The notes under the pieces are model-generated. The model searched no databases. It was given only the letters and a program-made list of their open reading frames with translations, and had not been told where the DNA came from. 64,000 nt of DNA. It comes from Panonychus citri (lineage: Eukaryota > Arthropoda > Arachnida > Trombidiformes > Tetranychidae). Positions within the stretch are counted from its first letter, which is position 1; each line of letters begins with the position of its first letter. This document shows positions 1 through 14,223 of this stretch, one piece after another. Position numbers and translations under genes: made by a program. The DNA is taken from assembly GCF_014898815.1 (NCBI RefSeq), contig NW_026515406.1:682001-746000 (forward strand), in the 5' to 3' direction.

Positions 1-1193
1 TTAGTGTCAAGCAGATTACAATTAACCCATAGAGTCTTAAAGATAATGATGACCTAGTTAACTCTCAATATAAACATTAGACTTAATCACAATCTAGATT
101 TTTACTCAATTTCTTCATTAATTAATATCTGAATCTTTCATTACCCTTTGTTTTGTAATCTTCAATTTTAACATTATATTGGTTATCAATTTAATCATCT
201 ATTAATTAACCAAATCAACTTTTATCCTTATTAATTAGCAATTGATTACTTTGGCTTTGATAAGATAAAAGCTATTAATATAATTCAATTGATAGATTGA
301 CATTTCTAGTGAGAGATGACCTGAATTTTTATTCAACGATCAAGCCAATTAATGGATTAATTTTAGGTCCATAATTGTACGGGTTAAATTGTCTCTTGAA
401 AATTAACTAATCATCATCATCCATCATCTTAATAGTTGATATAAAAATTTTCTATTCTCTTTTTGAACTTTATCCTTGATCTTTAGTTGTAAACCGGGAG
501 GGATGAGGATGAGAAGCAATTGCAAAGAGAAAACAAAAAACATAATTACATAGAGATGATGATGATGATGATGGAAAAGAGAAGATAAGAAAATATTTTC
601 TTTTCTAGGAAAATGAAAATAAAAAAGGTCGTCGGCCTCGGTGGTTACCTTGCAATGGATCATGAGAATGTTTAACCTGAGGGAGTTTTGGGTTAACTTG
701 GCCTTTGGAAAATTTTCACCTTGAAGAGATGCGAGTGAGAGAGAGAGAGAGGAGAGGGAGAAGATGGAGAAGTTTAAAGAGGAATAACAATAAATGGTTG
801 CATTGGAATCTTCATCTTCATCATCATTATCATCCTCTGGTTTTTACTCTATGGTTCAATCTCTTCCTTATCCTTGCCGTGAGTCCTTGGTTATAAACCA
901 AAGCCTGTAATTGGCCTTGTGACCTTGACTTGCAAATGTCTATGACCTCAAAGCTCGTTTGCTGACCTATCGATCGTTCAAGGAGAAAGAGAGAGAGAGA
1001 GAAGGAGGATAAGTCGATGAATGGATCATGCGTCTTTGGAACAAGATTATTCGTAGCTACGAAATGATAGAGAGATGATTATCATAAGAGATAAGAATAT
1101 ATTGGAAAATTAGAAAGAAAAAAAGAAAGAGAAATTTATCAAGAATCAAGTTCGAAATTTTTATCTTTCTTGTTCTATGAGTCTGTCAGTTTC

Positions 1194-1304
<111 letters not shown>

Positions 1305-2159
1305 TCCTTGTTCACCAATCGATTTATTCCAGTGAAATCATTGACCTTTGGAATTGATTCTTTATCATCTTCAGCCACAACCTAGAGTTTCCTCTCTTCA
1401 TCCTTGATCATCATTATCATCTATCCTCTTTCTCCATCATCTGTGTAAATTTTTAAAGTGAAATCTATTGAGAAAAAGAAAAGAAAATGAAAGAAGAAAA
1501 GACAAATATGAATGAGAAGATGAAAGATTGTGAAGATGAGGGAGAGAAATGAAAGGATAAAAAGGCGCGGAAAACACAGATAGAAAAAGTTCGAAAAGAA
1601 AAGAATGAAAAGAAAGAAGAAAATAAAAAGGGAGAAGCCTAATATTGGGTGATATTGGGCGTAAAAAAGGCCTAAGAATATGAGAGAGAGAGAAAGAAAC
1701 GTAGGAAGGGTAAGGTTTTCTGGGTTGGGAGTAGGATAAAAGGAGTTAGAGGGATGATGATAAGGATGACGAGAGTGATGATAATAAACATATTGGGTTA
1801 AGAGCCGATAAATAAACGGCAAAGAATAAAAAATAAGGTAAAATTTTCGAGGGAGAGACAAACATTGGCTCCTATCTGTGTACAACTATTGTCACTAAAT
1901 AGCGTCCAAAACGATATGATGAGAGGAGGATGATAACAAAGAGAGAGAAATAGAAAGAGTCAACGAGGGACATATTAACATAGAGAAAAGTGACCTGGGC
2001 AAAAGGGTACGGAAAGGAAGGAAGAAAGAAGGTCAAAAAATATCGACCTGTTCATTGGCGAATCAACAAAAAAATGAAATCTTTTCTATTCTATGTGAAT
2101 ATTTGCTCTCGGGGTTACGATCTTTAGACTTAAATGTTAGATTTTTTACAGGAAATGTG

Positions 2160-2161
<2 letters not shown>

Positions 2162-2226
<65 letters not shown>
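2162..2226. repeat. (TC)n microsatellite
   Basis: Uninterrupted TC repeat of about 65 bp, about 860 bp right of the larger TC tract and in the same orientation. Confidence 0.97.
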
Positions 2227-2227
<1 letters not shown>

Positions 2228-4115
2228 ACATAAGAAGAAAGTAAGTGAGAGAGAAAGAAAAAGAAAGAAAAGGATGAAAAGAAAGAGAAGAAAAAAACAT
2301 TGAATAATCACGCGTAACAGAAAAAAGATATCACAGTCAATTAGATATTCCTTTGAATGACCTTTCGACCCAAGGTTATGTATTCAAGATGAGAGGGAAG
2401 AAGGATAAAGGAAACCTGGTCCACCCTCACCCAAGAAGTGAGTGGGAGAAAGAGAGAGAGAGGCAGATGAAAATATGGAAGAGAGTGGAAAAAGAAAACA
2501 ATCCTGAAGTATATTTATTTCACTGGGAATTTTTTCCTCTTCGTTGTTGTTGTTTGTGGATGAGAGAGAAAGAGAGGTCAAAGATTTCGTGATCTTAAGA
2601 TGATAGATTTCGTCTCCTTTACCACCCTCACCTCACCCTCTTGTCTCTTGCTTGTCTCTTTCTCCCTCTGTATGTGCTCATGTCGCGTGATTCCCTATGG
2701 TGAACGGTATCGAGCGGAAGTAAACAAAGTCCTTGTTTTTGTCCTCTTGAAACGGAAACTGGACTTGGAAAGGAAAATGACCGCCAATATATTACTCATG
2801 TTGACATCTAATGTACATAAGAACAGGAACTAGATTGTGAAAAAGAAAATGAACAAAAAAATTAATTCCATTTAAATTCAGTTACATGATTAACTTTTTT
2901 TCTATTAACTGTGTTGGCGTTTCATTCATAATACATTCAGATGAATTTTTCATGATAATCATCATCATGTTTCTCTTTCTCGCTGACTAATTGCAGTTCG
3001 AGGAAAAGACATTGAACTTTAGCCTATTTTCTGTTCTGATTAGAGTTTCATTCAAATCGATTTCCGTAATTTCCCAATTTCCATGATTATCTTACAAATA
3101 ATCAACATAATCATCTAAATAAAAGATGATTAATGTTCAATGTTACAATTAGTCAGATTATCGTTATTACCTTTTAAATTGATTCGTTTAAATCACTTTG
3201 TTTCTACTAATTAAATTATTTACAGTTAATCCAATCTAATTGCGGAAATGATTAAATCAATTATCAGTATTGATTGTTGTCATTATTTGTTCATCACTTT
3301 CACTTGATCATCATAAGGTTATTAACCTTTTTCAAGGTTTTTTTTTGTGTTCAAAAATAATCTAACAAACAAAAACCACCAAACAATTGATAAATTAACA
3401 AGGTTAATTTTAACTTAGTTAATCTGATCAACAATTAACAGAGGGAAGAGGAAAAATCAACAGAAAAACAATCTTGTTAAAATTAATCTCAAGTCAAACT
3501 TTACAATAAAGAGTCAATGATAACAAGTAAATTGTAATTGTCTCCAATTGAACAACCGGATAATCATTAAGCTAATTTGAAGATAAATTTAAATATAACT
3601 TTAAAAGTTGATTGACTCGAGATAATATTGAATCAGAAAATTATATTTTCGCGGTCTCTTCAACAGCGTAATCATAATCTTCCCTGTAACGTTAAAATTA
3701 AACGGGAGAGAAAGTGTTTACCAAATTGACCTGACTTCCAACCGAATATAATAAATGATTGTTGTTGTTGTTGTTTTCGAGTTGAAAGTAAACAACTTCC
3801 GAATTGGTTTCACGGTTTCATGATGCATCTCGTCGAGTGAGTATCTAAATATAATCAGAAAGAGAGTAAAAAAAAAGAGACAAGAAATTAAAGAGAAAAG
3901 TAAATGTTAACAATATTTTTAAACAGACGGGGGGATAATGATGATGATGATGATGATGGAGGACGAAAAGATAATGTTGAAGGAGGTTTGTTGTTGGATT
4001 AAAAAGAAACCAAAAGGATGGATGACCTGGTTCAAGAACAGAAAAGACTTTTAGAAAATGAAAACTACCGTTGAAATCATGATGAGAGTCAATGAGAAAG
4101 AGGGGGAGGAACATG

Positions 4116-4141
4116 AAGAGAGAGAGAGAGAGAGAGAGAGA
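4116..4141. repeat. (AG)n microsatellite
   Basis: Short AG repeat. A second GT/GA compound repeat lies at about 4328-4354. From here rightwards GA rather than TC is mostly on the + strand. Confidence 0.9.
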
Positions 4142-7100
4142 ATGAAGAATAGTGAGAGGGTAGAGATATGAACACGGAAGAGAAACCTGAGAGCTCCTGA
4201 GGCTCCCGAAAAGAAAATAGAAATTCATCGCAACGAGAACATGAAATCCGACTACGAATGAGAAAGTCAATATATTTAACTTGAAAATGGGGAATGAAAA
4301 TGAATGGAAATTCAGAGTAAAAGAAGTGAGTGTGTGTGTGAGAGAGAGAGAGAGGGAGGAAGAGAGATGATCAGGCAAGTTCATTTTTAGAGACGAATGA
4401 TGATTTTTGGGCTTTTGCAATTTTAATCCAGGGATTAGACTCGTAATCATCCATCATAATACATCGCAAATCATCACGTAGACATTGGTGATGATCATAA
4501 AAGTTGAGAAATTTGAATTATGTATGAACCAGGAACTGTAGTCTTTATGTACAAGAGAATTGTTTCCAAAGGTCACAGGTAGAGAATGAGTAATAACCAA
4601 AGAGTAAAAAGAGAGAGAAGATGAGGATGATTGAGCCAATGAACTTCACTATAAAGGAAACAGAGAAAGTATAGAAAAAAAGAAAGAAGATGAACTTGGC
4701 CTTACATGGGAATGTTTCTCTCTTTCTTTCTTTCTAATGTGTAATAGCTTTTTTCCAAAGGAAAATGACGACTTTTGCTAGAGAAGAGAAAAAGTGAGCA
4801 AAGGGTGAGAATGAGAAACATATAAAGTAAAGAGAGAGAAAAGAGGTTGAAGACAAAGGATAAAGTAGAAGGTCAGGTCATTGGGAAGAGAAATAGTCTC
4901 TTCTCTAACGTTATCAAACCTCTCAAAGTATTTACGCCATCTTTGGTTCATCGAACTGAATTTAGGTAACAATAAACTGAGAAAATGGTGAGAAAGGTTA
5001 AACTTGCTTATGGCTGTGAAGAATACGCAGATTCGTTGGAAAATTGTGTTAATTCATCTAAAAAATTTTCTTCTCCTTTGGCAGTAAGTTTAAGTTATCA
5101 CCGATTCTCAATGTTGCTCTGGAAAAAAAAACCAAAGGGAACAACATACTGTTAAATTGCAAAAAGATTTACAGTGTAACAAATCACCAGAATCATCAGC
5201 ATTTTCCAACCATCATCACTTCATGTAATCAAATTACCCAATCACCTTTTGTTGCCAACTGATTTATCAACCAAAATTCCAATGTCCAGAGAGAGGGTAA
5301 GACCAATGCAATCAAAAAGAAGAGGGAAAAGTCGTAAGATTAATCAAAATGGAAGAGCAATAGTTATCATCGTCTTCTAAGTTCACCATATTCCTCGAAC
5401 AAAAAGTGATCTCCAAGTCATCTTATCTTCGGTCATGTAGGAAGAGCTTAGACAGATTATTGATCGTCAAATATTGTTTATCCTGGTAAAGGATCTACAT
5501 ATCGAGATAAACTCTAGTATATATTATAAAAAAACAAAAGAAAAAGATAAAAATAATATGGAGATATTGTCATAAATTGCAAGTGTAATATTGATTTTTC
5601 CATATACCGGTTGCAAGGTTAAAGACCTCTAATAAACTCTCATGGTTGCTCTCTCTCTCTCTCTCTCTTTTTCTCTGAGTTAAGAATACACTCACATAGA
5701 GAATGGAATAATCTGTAAAATTAGAAAAAAAAGAAACCAGAAATTACCAGAAAATAACCAGAAAAAAAGAATATGTAAACAAAAGGAAAAGCCAACAAAC
5801 CTTAGGGTCAGAGAAAATGATAAATACCAAAGGTTTTCACAGCTTATTGACTTTTGTGATGGTTGAAAGTGATAATTGTTGTGACGATGATTAGAGAGAG
5901 AGACATTGATTGTAATCCAAAATTAACTTGAGACCAATAGGAGACCAATTAACTACTCAATGTAATTAGAAAGGTAAAAACTCTTGCAATTGATTAGCTA
6001 AAAAGTAAAGGGAAAAGTAATCAAAGGATTAATTGTTTTGTCTCATTGAAAAAGTAACAAAGAAACGGTTAAGATAATTTGAAAGCGCCAAAGACAAAAA
6101 TGATGATTAAGTTAATTGTTTTAGAAATGGAAAATGATTTAAGATTATTTATCTTCTTTTTCTATAATAATTAAGTGTTTTAATTAAAAGGTTAGTAAGG
6201 GAAGGTAATTTTTCTTCTTCTTTTTTTTTCTATCTTGTTAACAATTATCTAATTAGAAAAAGTGGAAATTGATTATTTATCCTTTTGTGTATTTACATTT
6301 GTAATGTTAATTGTTGTTATGTAATTGAATTCTAATCAATTTAATTGGTTATTGGAGGAAGATGATTGTGTAAATTGTTTCGTATGATGGTTAGTAAGGG
6401 TAAATGAGAGTGTTAGTTGTAATTGTTATTAGATAAACAATCTTAAATCATCAGGAAATCATCAAAGTGTATCATAGCAATAGATATTATCTAATAAACT
6501 TTATGTATTGTTGTTTGTTCATTAAATTATATACCTGATGATTGTTTGTTTATTTGCTTATGATACAAATTGTTTTGCAATAAACACATACTCTTGAGCT
6601 TGTATTTATTTTCCTATTTCTCTCACTCTCTCATATGATTTAGAGTTACAACTCTAATTCAGCGAGTGGGTTTTGTCAGTTGGAACAGAGAGAGAGAGAG
6701 AGAAAAAAATGAAGTTGACAAGGTTGATTCCATTGATAATAATTGATTCCTTTGACTTCCTTAGTGTTTCGTTGTTGATAATGATCATGAGAGAGAAAGA
6801 GGGAATAAGTGTATCCAATTGAATTCTCTTCCTATGGAGATAGAAAAATATATTTAATAGAAAATCATGATAACGTGAATATTAAACGAAAAAAAAAGAA
6901 AGGAAAGGAAAGGAAAAGAAGATGAGTCAAGAATAGAAAGTTGGAATAAAGCACATGAATGTTGACCTCATTTTCTCTTACATTTTCTTTCCAAAGTGAG
7001 CCTCATCATAGACTCAATAGATGATGAAAAAAAAGAGGAAGAAGAGGGAGAAGATGATAATAAACACTGAAATGATTATGATGATGATAGAAAAGGGAGA

Positions 7101-7594
7101 AAGGGAAGATATGAAGAGGTCATTTAACTCAAGGTTAAAAGACACCCAACGGGTGAGGTAATTTTTTTAGTAACCTACATTTTCACCAGCAACATTTAGT
7201 ATATTTGTCTATGTTTACAAGTCACTCTTACCATCTATGTATCCAAATAACTTTGTAATCATCATGATCATCACCCAAAATTCAGGAATTAACTCACAAC
7301 CTATGGATTAACAAAGAGGAGGGAAAAAAACATTAGGCTTAGCAAAAGTAAAAGAAAACAAAAATGTTAAAAGTGAAAAATTGAAATTAGAAAATTGGAA
7401 AGAAAGAAACAAATTAATTCGGGTAAACAACCTTTTCAATTTCTTTCCTTCTTCACAATTAACTCACCAACTAAATTACCTTTCGATAATTGACAAAAAA
7501 AAAGAGATGAAAGACAATTAATTAATTAATAATCACAATTAGAAAGTAAAAATTATTCTGTCCTTGAATTGGAAAAGGTTAGAAAATATTTGGC

Positions 7595-7605
7595 AAGATG
7601 GCGAC
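7595..7605 (+). promoter_or_regulatory. YY1-like motif AAGATGGCGAC
   Basis: The sequence AAGATGGCGAC closely matches the YY1-type motif, which in animals often lies just downstream of transcription starts. It sits inside the gene-poor region, about 1.35 kb upstream of the vanin-like gene. It could mark an unannotated start or be chance. Confidence 0.25.
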
Positions 7606-8953
7606 ATAATAGTTAACATATTTTTCAATTAGAAAAAAAAATTTTCTCTTTTATTTTGATTTGATTTCTCTTTGTGATTTGTTAATTGTTTTCTTTTGCT
7701 AATTGACATTCATCTAATCAAAGGTAATTTTATTTATTCTATCATTTTAACCATCAATTGGTGAGTTAATTGTTTCTCTTTTTTTCCTCTGATTTTAGTG
7801 ATTAGTTGGTGATATGAAACACGGAAGCGTTTATGTTATTAATATGTGTGTGTATTTAATTTTGGTTCATCATCCATGTTAGTTGTTAAATTGTTGTTAA
7901 TTTAGCTCATATTATTTTTCTAGAGGTTAACTAAGTTTAATTTACAGAGTCTGCTCGTAAATGATCAAGGATAATCAAGAAAATGATAGAGAGAAAGGAA
8001 CGTCAATACAATAATCTCTCTTGCATAGAGACGTGATATGACTCCATTGGATAACAATGTCAACAACCTTGGATTGACCTGATTTTTTCTCTTTTTATAG
8101 AGAAATGACTTGGCTTTCATTAGAAGATTTTTTTTCTTCTTCCTTCATCATAATCATCATCGTCATCATCTTCACATCTTTTTCTTGTTGTTGTTCACTT
8201 TCGTCATCATTCTCGATATCATAATCATCATCATCATCATCTCCTTTTTTGTTCTCTCCCCTCTGTAAGTTTTAATGAAATATTTTCTTCCACGTTACTA
8301 ATTGAAAGGTAACCTTGTTGTTGTCGGTTGTTGTTCATCTGATTGTTTATCTCATTCATTCCATTAGCAGGGAAAATACAATCACCCTGATGTTTGCTCG
8401 CAAAATTCTATTATGTTTGAGCATGAAGAACAAAAGAAGGTCACTAATCCATTTTTCTTCTCCAATTCTTCTTCCTTTGGGAAACAATTTAGTCTCAATT
8501 AATTTCTCATCTCAAGCATATGTACTTTTCATGGTTGATGATCTTAAATCTAACGAATGGACTCATTTCTGGACTAATTTACAAAGGTAGTTGACGTTTA
8601 ATCTGTTGATCAGTAATGAGAAAACTAAACTTCCCGAAGGCACATTTCAATTTGACTCTAATTGTCAACAATCAAAACAAGAATCACACCAACAAGAGAC
8701 GATTAATTTTTCCTCTGATTACTGTAACCTTTGAATCTTACATCACAATAGAATCAAATTAATATTTTATCATTTGATAGATTTTTATATGAAAACCTTG
8801 AGGTAATTATCAATGTAACTGTTTAATAATTAGATCATTTGGATCTTTGATTGTTGATTAACTAATTATTTACGAGTTAATCAATTCTATTAACATTTGA
8901 ATCCATATTTTAACAATTTTAATTTAATATAGTAATTTAATTTAGATTTGATT

Positions 8954-10438
8954 ATGATTCGTTTTCTTTTTATTCCAGTAATCATCACCTTTTGGTTTCT
9001 CATTGGATTTCCATCTAATCAACGTAATGATCAATCATTTGATTCACCAACATTTCGTGCTGCTGTTTATGAATATCAACGATTCAGTCAAAAATCATCA
9101 ATCAATCAATTTAATGTCAAAAGGGTTAACTTGAAATCTTATGCAAAAGCGATTCAAGTAGCTTCTTATCATGGTGCCGATTTAATCGTTTTCCCTGAAT
9201 CTGGTCTATTCGGTGCCATTAATCGTACCGTGGCTTCACTTAATTATGAATACATTCCGAACGCTAATGAATCAATCACTCCTTGTATTGATTGGAATGG
9301 CCAATCATCAATTGATTCCCTGTGTGTCCATTCATTAAGTTGTCTTGCCAGAGGTTTCAAGATTTACGTTGCCGCCATTTTGGGTGAAAAGGTTAATTGT
9401 TCACTTTCAAATGATCCAAATTGTCCAGATCATGGTCATTATTTATTTAACACTCAAATACTTATTGATTCAACGGGAAAATTGATTGCTAAGTATCATA
9501 AGTATCATCTATTTTTTGAGCCAATTCATAACATTCCCGTTGAACCTGAAGTGGTCACCGTTTCAACCCCTTTTGGTAAATTAGGATTTCTTATTTGTTT
9601 TGATATTAATTACTTACAGCCTGCTTTCAATTTGATTAATAATCAATCGGTTGATACCATTTTATTTGGTGCTCATTGGACTGATGAGCTTCCCTTTCTT
9701 AATGCACATCGAGTTCAATCAGGCTTTTCAATTGAACAAAATGTCAACCTTTTGGCCTCTGGAATCAATGATTTACCTTTAGGTGCCGTAGGTTCAGGCA
9801 TCTATCAGGCTGGGAAAGGTCCAATTGTTTACACTGCTGATATAATGAAAGGAGGATCTAAATTGTTAATTGCTGATTTACCCAAATCAAGACATGAAAA
9901 TAGATCAATAGATTCAAGAACTGGATTGGTTAAAATAATTGAACACAATAAGATTGATGAATCAGATCATTTACCTTACAAACCATGGACATTGGAACTT
10001 GATTTATTTAATTATACCAAATTAACCCAACAATCAGACAATATTGTCTCCTGCAGTGAAAAAATTTGCTGTCAAGTTAATTACTCAATGACAAAATCAA
10101 GCTTTCCAATGACTTACTATCTATTAGTTAAGAGATGGATTCGACCAACAACCAAAATTTGTGAACAATTTTGTGGATTAGTAGCTTACAATTTAACCGA
10201 TTATGCTTATATTACAACTCAATTGTTTAATCACTTACAATTAACTGGTAACTTTACAAGCAATCAAATTATCCCAAGTGTAGTGACCAATAATTTTCAA
10301 TTAATCTCAAAATCAACTTGGACTTACATTCACAAAGACAATGTTGCAACAATTAATCTAGATAATAACGATCAACCCTTACTTGGAGTAACATTGTACA
10401 GTCGCTGTGAAAAAGATGATCAACCGATCAACAATTAG
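8954..10438 (+). CDS. Vanin/biotinidase-like secreted amidohydrolase
   Basis: Single-exon gene of 494 residues. The start is the ATG at 8954; it gives a hydrophobic signal peptide (residues about 1-20). The body is a carbon-nitrogen hydrolase (nitrilase superfamily) domain with the full Glu-Lys-Cys triad: Glu in VFPESGLFG (about 82), Lys in AKYHKYHLFF (about 183) and Cys in FLICFDI (about 215). The KYHKYHLFFEP block is typical of the vanin/biotinidase branch, whose members hydrolyse pantetheine or biocytin outside the cell. Length fits that branch (about 500). Several N-x-S/T sites and paired cysteines fit secretion. The exact substrate cannot be read from sequence. A truncated copy differing at about 7 of 1,145 bases lies at 23774-24918. 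Confidence 0.93.
   Translation: MIRFLFIPVIITFWFLIGFPSNQRNDQSFDSPTFRAAVYEYQRFSQKSSINQFNVKRVNLKSYAKAIQVASYHGADLIVFPESGLFGAINRTVASLNYEYIPNANESITPCIDWNGQSSIDSLCVHSLSCLARGFKIYVAAILGEKVNCSLSNDPNCPDHGHYLFNTQILIDSTGKLIAKYHKYHLFFEPIHNIPVEPEVVTVSTPFGKLGFLICFDINYLQPAFNLINNQSVDTILFGAHWTDELPFLNAHRVQSGFSIEQNVNLLASGINDLPLGAVGSGIYQAGKGPIVYTADIMKGGSKLLIADLPKSRHENRSIDSRTGLVKIIEHNKIDESDHLPYKPWTLELDLFNYTKLTQQSDNIVSCSEKICCQVNYSMTKSSFPMTYYLLVKRWIRPTTKICEQFCGLVAYNLTDYAYITTQLFNHLQLTGNFTSNQIIPSVVTNNFQLISKSTWTYIHKDNVATINLDNNDQPLLGVTLYSRCEKDDQPINN
9080..10224. repeat. Segmental duplication block A, copy 1
   Basis: This block aligns without gaps to 23774-24918. I count about seven substitutions in 1,145 bp (about 99.4% identity). 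Similarity begins at codon 43 of the vanin-like gene and stops about 70 codons before its end. Confidence 0.95.
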
Positions 10439-11310
10439 TAATCAAAATTTAAACCTTTGATTTACTAAAAAAATTTCCCATTAAATGGTTTTAAATTGTT
10501 ACATTTGTAATTTAACATTCTAATAATACATTTATATCAACCATGTAAGCTAATTAATTGCAAACAGACTTAATCATGATCAAAGGTAATTCAATAGATA
10601 AATTAAATCTATTGAATTGTTTTGATTGCTCGTTGATGATAATTCTTATTGTAAAATCTTTTGAAGAGAAAAGACTTTACAAAAAGTATGAATTTTTAAT
10701 TCATCAATTTGTATTTCCAATATTGAGAAGAAGAAAAAACATTTGATTGATTTTCTTTTTCTCTCTCTGTCATTTTGATCGATAAAAGTAATTGTAGGAA
10801 GAGAGATTTTCAATTCATCTTGGAGTTCAACTCCCTCTTCATCATTAAACGTGTGGGAAGGTGAAGATTGACCTAGAAGCGACTCTTATATTAACATTGG
10901 TGATGATCAATCGAAATCTCCATGGATATATTTTTTTTTCCTCTTCCAAGTTCCATGAACTCTTTACTTCCCTTTCATTGGATCCCCTTTTCTCTTCCTT
11001 GTAGGTTATCATTGATGATGAATTTACCTCAACACAGGTAAATGTTAATAATAGATGGAGAGGGAGAATTAATTTCTTTCCATTTGTGTACATTTTGAAA
11101 AGGGAACATTGAAATTACGATAAGTTTGGGATTATTGATGATGGAAATGGTTAATTTAATGAGATGGGAAAACAAAATGAAAAGGAGGAAAGATGATTAT
11201 GTGATAAGACCACAAATTATATTAATAAATTATCATGTTAATTGCTATCAAGTGGAAGTTTGTGTTAGTTGATTATTTAAGAAACGATGAGATTCATGCA
11301 AAAAATTCTT
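10439..11310. other. Convergent intergenic region
   Basis: Lies between the 3' ends of the vanin-like gene (+) and the DUF704x gene (-). No supported coding sequence; open frames here are short and low complexity. It presumably holds the two 3' UTRs. Confidence 0.5.
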
Positions 11311-14223
11311 TCAAAATATTGCTGCTTTTATGAGAATCGGTACAATTATGATTGTCACAATTAAGTTTGATCGCAGTTTTGTTGATCCACTGGTTCTGGC
11401 ATCCAAAATGATGGCACTGTCTTTGTCAGTTGAATATGGATTTGAACCATCATCGAAATACATTGGACATTCATCGTCTTTATAAGAAATCAAAATTTGA
11501 GAGAAACAAAAGTTTAATTAGTTTGAAATGATAGTTAATTTTGCTAATAATAATAATAATAATACTTACGTTCTCGTTCATATTCAACCATATCAAGAGC
11601 AACTTGAGCTCCTTCTGATGAATTCCAAGAGGAAACTCTCTGTTTACTATGGCAAAAGGCTCCGACGGACATTGACATTAGTACTCGATTAAGGTCACTT
11701 CTTTGGTAGACCCAACAACGGTATCTACTATATGCATCCATCTCATCGTAAGTAATTAGATAGGATTTGAGATCTTCCTTCCAAAAGCCGATACATTTCA
11801 TCCGATGATCAGGATCACTTTGATAATCAATTGAAGTTCCCCGATGATCAACTGAAATACAATATTCAGCATCGATTTCCATTATTTTCTGATCAGGATC
11901 GCAAATAGAAAGATCAGAAATGATCTGTTTACATTTAACATTATTCCGAGGTGATTGAGTTACTCCACCACGGATTCGAGTGGCAAAAGGTATCTCTCCC
12001 TTTTGGTTGAATTTAAATTTACCAGCGACTGGACATTTAATAGCCACTGGTTTAGCTGCCAATAGAATCTCATATTTCCATTCTTCATTGGCATCGAAAT
12101 TTGTCCAGGCACAAATAGTACCAAATTGATCTGAGCTCATTGCTTGACCCTTACGATAACGAATAATATTATGATGAGGAGCGACAAAATCGAAGCAAAC
12201 AAAATCCTTCTGACAGCCATTGATTCCCAGTCGAGCCATAACGTACCGAGAACCTTTTCGTTGTTGACAAACATAAATCTCTTCCTTTTCGGTTCCTGTA
12301 TCGGGTCTCCAACGTTCCTCCATATGAGTTGAGTTAATCTTGACAAGAGCGTCAAGATTAGCGGTGTTAATCCATTCACCTCTCATTGCGTCTGGAAGTT
12401 GACAAGCGGGAACAACAGTTTCAGCCTTGGATGGATGAAGAGTTAACCTTTCAGGTCCTTGTTGGGGTGAGGTCAAAGTGTTACACTCGGCAGTAGTTGA
12501 AACGGCGATGTGAGTTGGATCGTCTCGATTGGTCAAGAAACAACGATAAGACTCAGATCTACGAGAATCCCTTGAATTGACCACAGCAAAGTAATGGTTT
12601 TTACCAACATACCAATCGCCAAGACATTTATATTGAATCTCTTTATTTTCACCATTGGAGCCGCATGATTTGTAAATCATTGTAAATTGTTGATTTACAA
12701 TTGAAAATTGATTACCGGGTTTTTGACAAGCTTTGATTTGAGATTCGCTATCGTAACATTCACTAGCGGAAACGTGGGACAAACGATAACCAAATGACCA
12801 AACTCCTTCGAGACTTGATTTACAATTTCTTCCCTGTGGATTTGTGGCTAATTAACAAAAGAAATTTGATAAAGTTAATTAGATAAACGAGACTCTCATG
12901 CCTAATAAATGAATCAACTTACAAAACATCGTAATTAATTCAGCGTTTAAATCAGCACTTCTACAAACTTCACCAAGTGATGCTCTTACTCCTTGACTTA
13001 AACTGACACAGCCACCTAATTAATAGGAAATAAAATATCAACAATTAGAAGGAAAATTACATAATTAACTATTCAATTAATAGTATTCGAATTAGGAAAA
13101 AGCCACAAGTTCGTATGCCAAGAAAATTTACCATCAATTTTTTCCAAAACATTTAGTGTTCGAATGAGAATCCTGACACAATAATGACAGTTACTGTTTG
13201 GGAGAAAAGAGACAATTAATTTGAGCAATTAAGAGAATATATTTATATACAATTTGGTTGTAATTTTGATGAGAAAAGCTAAAAATTAATTGATCATAAA
13301 TCAAGATCATTTGCCAAATGATAACCACTGAGGTTTGTGGATCTGCCAAACTACACAAACATCAGAATTTAGTTAAATTGTATCTTTTTCATGCTACCTT
13401 TTTGTTTGTTGAAAATTAACTACTAATTACAACAAAATTAAACAATCAACATTGTTAATCAGCCTTTGATTAGAACTGAAATTAAAAGCTTACGTTTTAG
13501 TGGAGCGCAAATGAAAAGTATAATTATCATTTCCATGTTGAACCATATTGACACAAGAACCATAATCGGAACTGGAACCCTGTTTATAAGAAACAATTAA
13601 CATTACAACAGTTGATTTAGCTTCTAATCAGTAATAAACAATAGTAATCAATCAACTAATAACATTGATTGATTGTTAATATTTAACACTCAAGTTGAAA
13701 AGAGAAACAAAAACATCAAGAAGAGGACAAAATTTCGGATTAAAATAAACTGAAACACTCAACGGAACAGAAGATTATTAACAATTGATTGTCAACAATG
13801 TAAATTCATTCGACAATTGAATCAATTAACTGATAATTCACCAATTTACTAACCTTAATTATCTCAGTTTCTGATACAGTAGTTGTGATGTCCAATCCTT
13901 TTTCCCGTGAATACCATTCACCTTGTAATTGTGACGGTATATTACAAGTGGGCCTACCGTTTGAACCATAGTAATCATATTGTCCGAAGGTAAATTGAAA
14001 GGAAACTAAATTGAATAGAGAAAAAATCAATTAGTAAATCAATCAACTAATCATTTAGAATAAAGAAGAAAACAAAGGAAAACATTTTAAAAAAAGCTCC
14101 AGGTGAACATAAAGGTAACCAAGTTGGTGGAAGGAATAAAAAAGAAACAATTTGAAAATAGAAAAGAAAACAAATTGACTTACCTAATAAATTAACGAAA
14201 ACTAATATTAACCAATTCGACAT
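11311..14223 (-). CDS. Secreted, probably GPI-anchored DUF7042-7045-like protein
   Basis: Seven exons on the minus strand: 14223-14184, 14005-13854, 13579-13494, 13193-13132, 13015-12923, 12847-11570 and 11477-11311. All junctions are GT-AG and keep frame. The first exon encodes a signal peptide (MSNWLILVFVNLL). The body repeats cysteine-rich modules that begin CNIP/CQLP...GEW followed by a Thr/Ser-rich strand, for example CNIPSQLQGEWY and CQLPDAMRGEW. This resembles the arthropod secreted families DUF7042-DUF7045, of unknown function. The last exon ends in a hydrophobic stretch (VTIIIVPILI) with almost nothing after it, which suggests a GPI-anchor signal. The family name is from memory; the exon structure is seen directly. 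Confidence 0.85.

Noticed and set aside
8315..8590. 91-codon open frame left of the vanin-like gene
   Set aside because: Non-ATG start, no recognisable domain, low-complexity surroundings.
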